Assembly: GCA_963763755.1 (NCBI GenBank)
Contig: CAVXQE010000010.1
Span: 1 to 64,000, forward strand
Reading direction: 5' to 3'
DNA: 64,000 bases
DNA from: Gaiellasilicea sp963763755
Lineage (GTDB): Bacteria > Actinomycetota > Thermoleophilia > Gaiellales > Gaiellaceae
The position numbers and the translations under genes are program-made. Shown here piece by piece: positions 9,267-17,506 of the stretch (position 1 is the stretch's first letter; the number at the start of each line of letters is the position of its first letter). Below the pieces are notes generated by a model. It did not search any database. It was given only the letters and a program-made list of their open reading frames with translations, and had not been told where the DNA came from.

Positions 9267-9962
9267 ATGCGTGTGCTGATCGTTGAGGACGAGCCCTATC
9301 TGGCTGAAGCCATCTGCGATGGCCTACGCCTGGAAGCGATCGCGGCAGACATCGCAGGTGACGGCGAGACCGCTCTGGGGCTGCTGAGCGTCAACGCGTA
9401 CGACATCGCCGTCCTCGACCGAGACATTCCCGGACCTAGCGGTGACGAGATCGCCGAACGCATCGTCGCCTCCGGCAGCGGCATGCCGATCCTCATGCTC
9501 ACCGCTGCCGACCGTCTCGACGACAAGGCCACCGGGTTCGAGCTCGGCGCCGACGACTACCTCACGAAGCCCTTCGAGCTCCAAGAACTCGTGCTCCGCC
9601 TCAGAGCACTCGACCGCAGGCGCGCCCACAACAGGCCACCCGTGCGAGAGATCGCCGGCCTGCGGCTGGATCCGTTCCGCCGCGAGGTCTACCGCGACGG
9701 CCGCTACGTCGCGCTGACCCGCAAGCAGTTCGCGGTGCTCGAAGTCCTCGTCACTGCCGAAGGCGGTGTCGTCAGCGCCGAAGAACTCCTAGCGCGAGCA
9801 TGGGATCAGAACGCAGACCCGTTCACCAACGCCGTGCGCATCACGGTCTCGGCACTGCGAAAACGCCTCGGCGAACCCTGGCTCATCGCCACCGTGGCCG
9901 GCGCCGGCTACCGCATCGACACTCAACCAGACACCGGACGTGAGGGAGAAGATCGTGGATAG
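9267..9962 (+). CDS. OmpR/VanR-like response regulator
   Basis: 231 residues. The receiver domain (1-115) has E7/D8 (VEDEP), phosphoacceptor Asp51 (IAVLDRDIPGPSG), Thr in MLTAADR and Lys in DDYLTKPFELQEL. The C-terminal winged helix (about 125-220) contains LTRKQFAVLEVLVTAEGGVVSAEELL and RITVSALRKRLG. GDEIAERI and the C-terminal GAGYRI resemble VanR-type regulators of Micrococcales. The end overlaps the kinase start by 23 bases. It is probably the regulator of the divergent vanY gene across the 74-base gap. Confidence 0.9.
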   Translation: MRVLIVEDEPYLAEAICDGLRLEAIAADIAGDGETALGLLSVNAYDIAVLDRDIPGPSGDEIAERIVASGSGMPILMLTAADRLDDKATGFELGADDYLTKPFELQELVLRLRALDRRRAHNRPPVREIAGLRLDPFRREVYRDGRYVALTRKQFAVLEVLVTAEGGVVSAEELLARAWDQNADPFTNAVRITVSALRKRLGEPWLIATVAGAGYRIDTQPDTGREGEDRG

Positions 9963-11037
9963 AGCCCCTGGTTTGAGTGTTCGCCTCAAACTCACCCTCA
10001 GCTACGCCGGCTTCCTGATGCTCGCAGGTGCCGTGCTGCTCGTCGTCGGGTACTTCTCCCTTTCGCGTGGTGTGCACCCTGGTGTGATCTTCCTGGTGCA
10101 AAGCCACGCCGACCTCCTGCGCGCTTTCGCTCCGACCGCGGCCATCGTGATGGCGTTCCTGCTGGTGTTCGGTCTGCTGGGAGGGTGGCTCCTCGCCGGG
10201 CGCATGCTCGCCCCGCTGACGCGCATCACAGACGCCACACGCACGGCCGCCAGCGGGTCACTCTCGCACCGGATCGAGTTGGAAGGCCATCAGGACGAGT
10301 TCCGCGAGCTCGCTGACGCCTTCGACACCATGCTCGCCCGGCTCGAAGCGCACGTCGCCGAACAGCAGAGATTCGCGGCCAACGCCTCCCATGAACTGCG
10401 CACCCCACTGGCGACCACGCAGACGCTTCTCGACGTCGCCCGCAACGATCCCAACCGCGACACCGGCGAACTCGTCGACCGCCTCCACGCCGTCAACACC
10501 CGAGCGATCGACCTCACCGAAGCATTGCTCCTGCTCAGCCGCACCGACCAGCGATCCTTCCCCCGAGAGCACGTCGACCTGTCCCTCATAGCGGAAGAGA
10601 CCACCGAAACACTCCTCCCCCTCGCAGAAAGACGCGGCCTCACGATCGAGACCTCCGGCGAGATAACCCCAACCATCGGCTCACACCCGCTTCTGCTGCA
10701 GTTGAGCACGAACCTCGTCCACAACGCGATCGTCCACAATCTGCCGGAACAGGGCACCGTGTGGGTCACCACCAGCGTTCAGCCCAAGAGTGCGGTGCTG
10801 ACCGTCGAGAACACCGGCGAGACGCTCACCCCACAGCTGGTTGCCACGCTTGCCGAGCCGTTTCTTCGTGGCACCGAACGCATCCGCACCGACCACGCAG
10901 GTGTCGGCCTCGGCCTGGCAATCGCGAAGAGCATCACCAAAGCACACGACGGAACCCTCACCCTCACGCCCCGGGCCGCCGGCGGGCTCCGCGTCACGGT
11001 GCAACTACCCGCCGCGCCACTGCACACTGGCAGATGA
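9940..11037 (+). CDS. VanS-like sensor histidine kinase
   Basis: 365 residues starting at a GTG. Two membrane helices (about 17-43 and 62-88) bracket a very short extracellular loop, so sensing may be intramembrane or through lipid-linked ligands. A HAMP domain (LLAGRMLAPLTRITDATR, about 87-140) precedes the H box ANASHELRTPLATTQTLLD and a HATPase with N box TNLVHNAIVHN and G box GVGLGLAIAKSI. It is paired with the overlapping regulator and divergent from vanY. The vanY-regulator-kinase block lacks the frameshifts common elsewhere and appears less GC-biased at third positions, consistent with transfer from a Micrococcales-like donor (inference). Confidence 0.9.
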   Translation: MREKIVDRAPGLSVRLKLTLSYAGFLMLAGAVLLVVGYFSLSRGVHPGVIFLVQSHADLLRAFAPTAAIVMAFLLVFGLLGGWLLAGRMLAPLTRITDATRTAASGSLSHRIELEGHQDEFRELADAFDTMLARLEAHVAEQQRFAANASHELRTPLATTQTLLDVARNDPNRDTGELVDRLHAVNTRAIDLTEALLLLSRTDQRSFPREHVDLSLIAEETTETLLPLAERRGLTIETSGEITPTIGSHPLLLQLSTNLVHNAIVHNLPEQGTVWVTTSVQPKSAVLTVENTGETLTPQLVATLAEPFLRGTERIRTDHAGVGLGLAIAKSITKAHDGTLTLTPRAAGGLRVTVQLPAAPLHTGR

Positions 11038-11134
11038 CGATCAGGGAGCCACGGTTCATGCAGCGTGACCTGTACTACTTGACCCGCAACACGGACTAGG
11101 CAAAGCACCTGACTCGCGGCTGCGCACCCACCGC

Positions 11135-11182
11135 ATCGGCGGGAACCTCTCGCGGGTTCCGATTCCCGCCGCCTCCACTTTT
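11135..11182 (+). repeat. tRNA-3'-end-like direct repeat, copy 2
   Basis: This repeats 2827-2872 in the same orientation: CGGCGGGAACC, then CTCGCGGGTTCCGATTCCCGCC, GCCTCCA and a T run. Relative to copy 1 it has an extra C in the T loop (TTCCGATT) and an extra C before TTTT, and the GTTC/GAAC variable-arm pairing is lost, so it is the more degenerate copy. It sits about 100 bases after the VanS-like kinase stop. No complete tRNA can be folded around it. With copy 1 it brackets 8.3 kb, as attL/attR remnants would. Confidence 0.6.
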
Positions 11183-11381
11183 CCCGCTCGACTCTTTCAG
11201 AGATCCCTCCTGAACCCGCGTGCTCCAGCGCGCTCCGATCTCCGGACTGGGGCGCTTTTACCCGTCGTTTTGTCGCGCTCGTCGCCGAGCGTGCCGAAAT
11301 GCCCCACGTTTGGCCAGTAGAAAGGGCCTCCGAGGGCGCCTCAGATTTGGATCCGGTCTAGCTGAGGAGGAGGCGCGTTTG

Positions 11382-13544
11382 TTGTCCCGACTGGGTGTCA
11401 CGCTTGCCGCATCGCTCGCCTTGACTGCGCTCGCCGCGTCGGGTGCCGGAGCCCATGGCGTCGAGACAGCTCCGGGCCACTCCTCCGAGGACGCGGTCAC
11501 GCACACCGCTGCACAGGAGAGTGCGCTGGACGCGCACACGCGCGCCGTCACGGCGTTTGCTGCAAGCGCGGCAGCGGCAGCCACCGCAGGGTCCCCGCAG
11601 GACGTGGGCGAGTGGGGGCCCGTCGTCGACTGGCCGGTCGTGGGCGTGCATGTCGCACTGTTGCCGGACGGCAAGGTCCTGGCGTACGACTCGATCGGCG
11701 ACAACGCCACAGAGACCTACCCCGTGCACGACCACACGCGCGCGACCGTCTGGGATCCGCAGACCGGCATCGAGACGCCGGTCAACGTCGACACCGGCTT
11801 CAACGTCTTCTGCAGCGGCCTGGCACATCTCCTCGACGGCCGGGTGTTCCTCGCGGGTGGGAACAAGGACGCACAGCTCAACGGCATCGTTCAGACACAC
11901 ATCTTCGACCCCGCCGGCTACGCGTGGAGCCTCGGGCCGAACATGGCCGCTGGCCGCTGGTATCCGAGCGTGACGCCGCTGCACAACGGCGAGATGCTGA
12001 TCACGTCTGGTCGCGTCGATACGCCTGAGGTCCGGACGCTCGCCGGCGGCCTGCGCGCGCTCAGCACCGCCTCGCTGAGCCTGCCGCTGTACCCGTGGAT
12101 GGACGTCGCCCCGGACGGTCGAGCCTTCTACTCCGGTCCCGATCAGACACTTCGCGCGCTCGATACCTCTGGCACCGGCGCGTGGCAGTCGCTCGGGCAG
12201 CGCGACACGATCAATCGCGACTACGGCGGTCATGCGCTCTTCGACGTTGGGAAGATGCTGGTCGCCGGCGGCGGTCCCTCGAGCAAGGACGCGCGGGTAA
12301 TCGATGTCACCGGAGCCTCGCCGCAGGTGTCGGCGACTGCGCCGATGGCGTTCGGCCGCCGGCAGCACAACCTGACCGTGCTCGCGGACGGCTCGGTCCT
12401 CGCGACGGGCGGCAATTCTTCTGGCGCCGGACTCGTCGACCTCAACGCCGGGGTCTACCCGGCCGAACTGTGGAGCCCCGCCACTGGACAGTGGCGGACC
12501 CTGGCAGCGATGCAGATCACGCGGCAGTATCACTCGACCGCGCTCCTGCTGGCCGACGGGCGCGTACTGTCCTCCGGCGGGGGGATCTGCGGCACGTGTG
12601 ATCAGGTTGGCTACCTCGGAAAGAACGCGGAGGTCTTCTCGCCGCCCTATCTCTTTGCGTCCGACGGCACACTCGCGCCCCGCCCTGTCATCGACGCGGC
12701 GCCGGCGTCTGTCAGCTTCGGCGCGCCGATCGAGATCGCGACCGGTAACGCGGCGTCGATCGGCAAAGTGGCCCTCGTCCGGCTCGGCGCTGTCACGCAC
12801 TCGGACAACATGGAGCAGCGCTACATCCCACTGTCCTTCACCTCGGGCGCGGCGAGCCTCACCGCCACGGCCCCGACCAATGCGAACATCGCGCCGCCGG
12901 GGCCGTACATGCTCTTCCTCATCGACACCCACGGCGTGCCTTCCGTCGCCCGAATGGTCAGCGTCCAGAATGGTGGCTCGCCCCCGACCGTCACGCTCAC
13001 GCAGCCGGCGAACGGCGCGACCTTCACGGCCCCAGCCACGGTGAGTCTGGCGGCGACGGCGTCCGACGCCGACGGCACGGTGACGAGAGTCGAGTTCTTC
13101 AACGGCGCGGCGAAGCTCGGCGAGGATACGACCGCGCCCTATAGCTTCACCTGGAGTGGCGTGGCAGCTGGGACGTACACGGTCACCGCGCGCGCCACCG
13201 ACAACCTCGGCACGAGTACGACAAGCGCACCGGCCACGATCACCGTCAACTCCGCAAACACGGCGCCAACGGCGAACATCACGTCACCGGCCGACGGCGC
13301 GATCTTTCCCTGGAAGCCGACGATCACGATCACGGCGACGGCGAGCGATCCCGGCGGAAACGTCACGAAGGTCGAGTTCCGCGACGGAGCGACCGTGGTC
13401 GGCCAGGACACGAGCGCGCCGTACTCCTACACGTGGAGGAATGTCCCGCCCGGGAACCACGTCCTGACTGCACGCGCTACCGACAACGCGGGCGCGACCA
13501 CGACCAGCAATCCTGTCGGCATCACCGTGCGGCCGAAGCGCTGA
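11382..13544 (+). CDS. Secreted galactose-oxidase-like (DUF1929) protein with two Ig-like domains
   Basis: About 720 residues. The start is placed at the TTG pair 11379/11382 because AGGAGGAGG lies at 11365-11373 and a signal peptide (LGVTLAASLALTALAASGAGAHG) follows at once; upstream open frame is not convincing. A seven-bladed Kelch-type propeller follows (DGKVLAYDSIGDN, HLLDGRVFLAGGNKD, AAGRWYPSVTPL, ADGSVLATGGN, YHSTALLLADGRVLSSGGG), then a DUF1929 E-set domain (NAEVFSPPYLF to GPYMLFLIDTHGVPSVA). Two bacterial Ig-like domains end the protein (PTVTLTQPANGATFTAP and PTANITSPADGAIFPW). This is the glyoxal/galactose oxidase architecture; copper-radical chemistry is family knowledge, and I have not verified the Cys-Tyr cofactor. 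Likely extracellular. Confidence 0.85.
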   Translation: MSRLGVTLAASLALTALAASGAGAHGVETAPGHSSEDAVTHTAAQESALDAHTRAVTAFAASAAAAATAGSPQDVGEWGPVVDWPVVGVHVALLPDGKVLAYDSIGDNATETYPVHDHTRATVWDPQTGIETPVNVDTGFNVFCSGLAHLLDGRVFLAGGNKDAQLNGIVQTHIFDPAGYAWSLGPNMAAGRWYPSVTPLHNGEMLITSGRVDTPEVRTLAGGLRALSTASLSLPLYPWMDVAPDGRAFYSGPDQTLRALDTSGTGAWQSLGQRDTINRDYGGHALFDVGKMLVAGGGPSSKDARVIDVTGASPQVSATAPMAFGRRQHNLTVLADGSVLATGGNSSGAGLVDLNAGVYPAELWSPATGQWRTLAAMQITRQYHSTALLLADGRVLSSGGGICGTCDQVGYLGKNAEVFSPPYLFASDGTLAPRPVIDAAPASVSFGAPIEIATGNAASIGKVALVRLGAVTHSDNMEQRYIPLSFTSGAASLTATAPTNANIAPPGPYMLFLIDTHGVPSVARMVSVQNGGSPPTVTLTQPANGATFTAPATVSLAATASDADGTVTRVEFFNGAAKLGEDTTAPYSFTWSGVAAGTYTVTARATDNLGTSTTSAPATITVNSANTAPTANITSPADGAIFPWKPTITITATASDPGGNVTKVEFRDGATVVGQDTSAPYSYTWRNVPPGNHVLTARATDNAGATTTSNPVGITVRPKR

Positions 13545-13704
13545 GCCGCGCACGCCGAGCGCAGCCGGAAATCGTCGCGCAGACCCTTCCGAAACGGCCC
13601 AGAGATGCTGGGGATCGTGACTGCAGCCGCGTACTGCACTCACGCTGAGGCGGCGGGAATCAAGCGCGAGTTCGATTACCGCAAACCCAGGGGACGGCGG
13701 AGAG

Positions 13705-13752
13705 GACACGAACGTGTCAGGCATTTTGGTTCGCCGCGCCGACACAATGTCG
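13705..13752. promoter_or_regulatory. Two inverted repeats before the HTH gene
   Basis: GACACG-AA-CGTGTC (13705-13718) and CGACA-CAA-TGTCG (13740-13752) both use GACA/TGTC half-sites and lie 6-53 bases upstream of the small HTH gene start at 13758. They could be an operator for that HTH protein or for the NarL-type regulator downstream. They do not match the actinobacterial LexA box. Function is inferred only from symmetry and position. Confidence 0.3.
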
Positions 13753-13757
13753 ACGAC

Positions 13758-14057
13758 ATGAACGACATCAGCACCCCTGTCAACAGCGTTGGTAGACCGC
13801 GGCTCGAGTTGAGCGCGGTGCGCAGACGAGCTCTCGAACAGCTGGCTCTCCAGGTCACTCTCCGGCTCGCCGACCTGGCGAAGGCGCGTGCGGAGGTGGC
13901 CGCGGTTGCGCGTGCCGGGCACTCGGATGGCGCTTCGATCCGCGCGATCGCCGAAGCACTCGGTCTATCGCGCGCACGGGTGTACGAGTTGCTCAACGAC
14001 ACGACGGAGTCGTCCCGGGCCGTCGAGTCAGGGGAGGTGGGTCCGACATGCGCCTGA
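13758..14057 (+). CDS. Small helix-turn-helix protein
   Basis: 99 residues. The start at MNDISTPVNS is preferred over an upstream open stretch that lacks coding character. The middle is helical and charged (RRRALEQLALQVTLRLADLAKARAEV). The C-terminal part holds a typical HTH: GASIRAIAEALGLSRARVYELLND (about 58-81), as in Hin-like or MerR/sigma-like recognition helices. It may bind DNA or act as a small regulator. It overlaps the NarL-type regulator at 14048 by 10 bases, so the pair is translationally coupled. I do not recognise a named family. Confidence 0.7.
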   Translation: MNDISTPVNSVGRPRLELSAVRRRALEQLALQVTLRLADLAKARAEVAAVARAGHSDGASIRAIAEALGLSRARVYELLNDTTESSRAVESGEVGPTCA

Positions 14058-14695
14058 AAGTGGTGATTGCAGACGACCACCCGCTGGTGCTGGAGGCGGT
14101 GCGCATCGCGTTCAGCGACGCGCCCGACATCGAGATCGTCGGCGTGGCTACGGCCGGACAGGAGGTTCTGCCCCTCGTCCATCGCACGTCACCGGACGTC
14201 GCGCTCCTCGATCTGCGCATGCCGGGCATGGACGGCCTTCGTTGCCTCGAGCTGCTCCACGAGCGCCACCCTTCGGTCAAGACGATCATCTTCTCGGGCA
14301 GCGACGATCCGGCCGCGGTCGACGCCGCGTTCGCCCGAGGTGCGGTCGGCTTCATCCAGAAGACGATCGACCCCGCCGATCTGGCCGCGGTCGTTCGCCA
14401 GGCGGTGGCCGGCAATGTCTTCCTCCAGGCCGGAAACGCCCGTCCCGCTGCCCCCATGGAGTCTCAATGGGATCTCACGCCGCGCGAGATCGAAATCCTT
14501 CGTGCGCTCGCAGGAGGCCTGTCGAACAAGCAGATGGCACGCGAGTTCTGGCTCTCCGACCAGACGATCAAGTACCACCTGACGAACATCTACCGCAAGC
14601 TCAAGGTCCAGAGCCGCACCGAAGCCGTGCGTCTGGCATACGAGCACCAGCTGATCGAGAATCCCGTGCTGCGCCAGGCCGCCCTGACGGCCTGA
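14048..14695 (+). CDS. NarL/LuxR-family response regulator
   Basis: 215 residues. The receiver has D9/D10 (IADDHP), phosphoacceptor Asp55 (VALLDLRMPGMDG), Ser in IIFSGSDD and Lys in GFIQKTIDP. The LuxR-type HTH (about 148-205) reads LTPREIEILRALAGGLSNKQMAREFWLSDQTIKYHLTNIYRKL. No kinase is adjacent, so its partner is elsewhere. Translation is coupled to the preceding HTH gene, which is unusual for an orphan regulator. Confidence 0.9.
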   Translation: MRLKVVIADDHPLVLEAVRIAFSDAPDIEIVGVATAGQEVLPLVHRTSPDVALLDLRMPGMDGLRCLELLHERHPSVKTIIFSGSDDPAAVDAAFARGAVGFIQKTIDPADLAAVVRQAVAGNVFLQAGNARPAAPMESQWDLTPREIEILRALAGGLSNKQMAREFWLSDQTIKYHLTNIYRKLKVQSRTEAVRLAYEHQLIENPVLRQAALTA

Positions 14696-14710
14696 GCGCG
14701 GGCGCGGCGG

Positions 14711-14941
14711 TCAGGCCGCGCGCCGGACGCTCACCGCGACGTCACCGTGAGCTCTGGCCCACGCACTGAGGAAGAAGCGGAGCTCGCACAACGCCTCGTC
14801 TGCGTCCGCAGCCCGCTGGTCGACGACCCGGCCCGCGTGCAAGCCGACTGGCCGCACCGAGAAGCCGGCGGCCGGCAGGCGGTTCAGGAGGTGCGGCAGC
14901 AGCCGCGGCGTGTCGATTTCGATCACCGCTTCCATTGGCAT
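14711..14941 (-). CDS. Small protein of unknown function
   Basis: 76 residues read from the ATG at 14941 (MPMEAVIEIDTPRLLPHLLN) to a stop at 14711. The fold looks alpha/beta: a first strand EAVIEID, a helix RLLPHLLNRLPAAGF, a strand SVRPVGL and a final helix DEALCELRFFLSAWARAHG. No recognised motif. It converges with the NarL-type regulator (stop 14695) across 15 bases. Codon use is consistent with the neighbourhood, which supports a real gene, but no family is known to me. Confidence 0.5.
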   Translation of the reverse strand: MPMEAVIEIDTPRLLPHLLNRLPAAGFSVRPVGLHAGRVVDQRAADADEALCELRFFLSAWARAHGDVAVSVRRAA

Positions 14942-15051
14942 GCAGACAGTCTTCCCTGCGCGGGATGGGCCCGGCCCCACCCGAACGTCGGTGATGTGGT
15001 CAGGAGGACGGTGGTGCCGGCCCACCCGCGCGAGGTCGGAAACGGGACGGC

Positions 15052-15503
15052 TCAGGAGCGAACGCGCCGGAGGAGTGCGCGCTCCCAGCCCCGAGGAGCG
15101 GCGAGCCGCTCTCGGTGTCGAACCGTCACGACGATCAGCGCCGACATGAGCAGCAGATTTCCGACGATGAAGAAGACGTCGGCGAGATTGAACGCAAGCG
15201 AGTAGTCCCCGGGGCTGATCGTGAGTGGATTCGGCACCCAGTTCCCGTCCGCGCGCGCCGAGACGAGATTCCCGAGCACACCTGCGCTCATCACACCGCC
15301 CGCGAACGCCACGGCGCGTGAAGGCACGAGGCTGAGCGCGACTGCCGCCAGCAGCAGGATGATCGAGGTGGCGACCCAGGCGTTGGAGCGATGGTGGTAC
15401 GCCCACACCTGCGGTGGGGACGATGTCCTTCACGAGCAGGTCCAGAGACGCGAGCGCTGCCGCCGGGCGCAAGGATGAGCAGAAGCCGCTCCGACAAGTG
15501 CAC
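15052..15503 (-). CDS. LspA-like (signal peptidase II family) membrane protein, frameshifted and lacking one catalytic Asp
   Basis: From the GTG at 15503 the product starts SERLLLILAP. After a frame change it continues ALASLDLLVKDIVPT (matching the LspA start, LDxxxK), then after another near 15410 VWAYHHRSNAWVATSIILLLAAVALS and FAGGVMSAGVLGNLVSARADG to FNLADVFFIVGNLLL. Four membrane helices and the NLAD motif match lipoprotein signal peptidase. The first catalytic Asp, normally in GNLxDR...VVDF, is missing here (GNWVPNPLTI). It may therefore be a non-proteolytic paralogue or be damaged. It follows the GGDEF gene on the same strand, at the end of the pilus locus. Confidence 0.65.
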
Positions 15504-15579
15504 GCCGTGATTATCGCGCGTCGCACCGGACGGTGGCACGGAGAACGCCGATCGGCGAGTCGGAAGTCTCAGGTCGCCG

Positions 15580-16254
15580 TCAGCCTGCGGCCGCTTCTTG
15601 CGGGGAGGCCGTCGTGTACACGAGGGCAGTGTTCCGCCACTGCTTGGCTCTCTTCGCGAGTGATCCTGCGTGCTCGAGCGTCTCCAAGGCATCCATGCCG
15701 CTCTCGAGGAGGGCGGCGCCGATCGAGACGGTGACCAGAAGAAGGTGTGGACCGACCTGGAGCGGTTCGTCGGCGAACAGCCTGCGAAGGCGCTCGGCGC
15801 CCGCGGAGAGCGAGGCATCGTCACCGACCTCGGGCGCGATCACGACGAACTCCTCGCCGCCCCAGCGGTAGACGCTGTCAGACGCACGAAGGCGCGAGCG
15901 AAGCCGGTCGTACACGGCCACCAGCAGTGCGTCGCCGGTCGCGTACCCGTACCTGTTGTTCACGTCCCGGAACCGGTCGGCGTCGAGGAAGAGGACTCCG
16001 GTCGGGTTGGCGCTGCGGCCGACCCGGGCCTGCTCGGACGCGAGCGCCTCCTCGAGCGCGTGCCGGTTCAACGCGCCCGTGAGCGCGTCCGTGCGCGCCC
16101 GTGCCTGCTCCCGCCCGAGCTCGGCGAGCGCACGGTCGCGGCTTCGGAACGCGATCAGGGTGCCGGCGAGCGCAATGACCAGGCCGACGACCGCGAGAAC
16201 CGGAGTGGCGTCGACGGCGGTCGGGACCGAGACGAGCAGGGGCAGCGCGAGCAC
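15580..16254 (-). CDS. GGDEF-domain diguanylate cyclase, membrane-anchored
   Basis: 224 residues from a GTG. One or two N-terminal hydrophobic segments (VLAVVGLVIALAGTLIAF, about 18-36) precede a linker and a complete GGDEF domain: DALTGALNRHALEEAL, VLFLDADRFRDVNNRYGYATGDALL (Mg/GTP-binding Asp) and the active-site loop RWGGEEFVVIAPE. It should make c-di-GMP from GTP. No RxxD inhibitory site is seen five residues before GGEEF (ASDSVYR), so product inhibition may be absent. It starts 13 bases after pilC on the same strand. c-di-GMP often controls type IV pilus ATPases, so a role in pilus regulation is plausible. Confidence 0.85.
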   Translation of the reverse strand: MLALPLLVSVPTAVDATPVLAVVGLVIALAGTLIAFRSRDRALAELGREQARARTDALTGALNRHALEEALASEQARVGRSANPTGVLFLDADRFRDVNNRYGYATGDALLVAVYDRLRSRLRASDSVYRWGGEEFVVIAPEVGDDASLSAGAERLRRLFADEPLQVGPHLLLVTVSIGAALLESGMDALETLEHAGSLAKRAKQWRNTALVYTTASPQEAAAG

Positions 16255-16266
16255 CGACTCGTCCGT

Positions 16267-17479
16267 CTACTTGATGAGCGTGAGCATCTTGAACATCGGC
16301 ATGTACATGGCGATCACGATCGTGCCGACCATGACGCCTACGCCGATCATCAGCACCGGCTCGATGATCGACGTGAGCGACTGGATGCTCGAGTCGACCT
16401 CGTCCTCGTAGAAGTCGGCGACCTTGCCGAGCATGTCGTCGAGCTCGCCGGTCTCCTCGCCGATCTTGACCATCTGCCCGACCATCGGCGGGAAGATCGG
16501 GTCCTCCTGCAGCGGCTGGCTGATCGGCACGCCCTCGTGGACGCGCGTCCTGATGTTCGCGAGCGCCTCCTCGACGACCCAGTTGCCGGAGGTGGCGCCG
16601 GTGATCTCGAGCGCCCTGATGATGTCGACGCCGGAGGAGATGAGCGTGGAGAGCGTGCGCGAGAATCGTGCGAGCGCGATCTTGTGCACGACGTCGCCGA
16701 TGCGCATCGGGATCCTGAGCTTGAAGCGATCCCAGACCTGCCGGCCCCGCTCGGTGCGCTTCAAGCGGCGGAACGCGAAGATCATCGCGCCGATCGCGGG
16801 GAAGATGACGAACCACCAGTGGCGCAGCGCGTACGACATCTGCATCACGATCTGGGTGGGCTTCGGCAGCTCTCCGTGCAGCTGGTCGAAGACGTCCACG
16901 AAGACCGGGATGATGAAGAGGAGCATGAACGTGAGCACGAGGCACGCGAACGTGATCACGACCGCCGGGTAGACCATCGCTCCCTTGACCCGTCGCTTGA
17001 TCTGCATCTCCTTCTCGATCTGGACGGCGACGCGGTCGAGCACGGTGTCGAGCGTTCCCGACGACTCCCCGGCCTCGACCATGGCGACGAACAGTCGGTT
17101 GAAGACCTTCGGGTGCCGCGCGAGCGCCTTCGAGAGGATGACGCCGCCCTCGATCTCGGAGCGGACGTCGGCGATCACCTCGGCCAGGTACTTGTCGTCC
17201 GTCTGCTCCTCGAGCGTGACGAGCGCCGCGACGACGCTGACGCCGGCCGCGATCATCGTCGCGAACTGGCGGGCGAACACCTGCAGCGACTTCGGCTTGA
17301 CCTTCTTGAACGCGCCGCCGGCCCTGCGCCCGCCGGCGGCGCCACGCTCGTCCAGCGCCTGGGGCAGGAGCCCGCGCATCTGCAGCTGCTCGCGCGCCGC
17401 GCCCGAGGTCAGGCGCGTGCACGACACCGGAGATCTCGAGCCCCTGCGCGTTGATTGCGTCGTATGCGAATGCAGCCAT
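16267..17479 (-). CDS. pilC: Type IV pilus inner-membrane platform protein PilC, one frameshift
   Basis: PilC is the polytopic platform that couples the PilB/PilT motors to pilin insertion. The start MAAFAYDAINAQGLEISGVV (17479) is in a different frame from the rest; the shift is near 17415. The remainder carries two T2SSF domains: QVFARQFATMIAAGVSVVAAL to VAMVEAGESSGTLDTVL, and ARFSRTLSTLISSGVDIIRALEITG to MVKIGEETGELDDML, with three membrane helices (VVITFACLVLTFMLLFIIPVFV, WWFVIFPAIGAMIFAF, IIEPVLMIGVGVMVGTIVIAMYMPMF). About 404 residues, the usual length. It lies between the PilV-like prepilin and the GGDEF gene. Confidence 0.93.
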
Positions 17480-17506
17480 GTCTGTTCCTTGAGTCGAAGG
17501 GGTTTG

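Noticed and set aside
8518..11037. Glycopeptide-resistance operon
   Set aside because: Only vanY and a two-component pair are present; vanH, a D-Ala-D-Lac ligase and vanX are absent.
13705..13718. LexA/SOS box
   Set aside because: The half-sites GACACG/CGTGTC and two-base spacer do not fit the actinobacterial LexA consensus.
15670..17454. A 594-codon open frame on the plus strand opposite pilC and the GGDEF gene
   Set aside because: It is the antisense shadow of two clearly recognisable genes; its product is low-complexity and Arg/Asp/Glu-rich.
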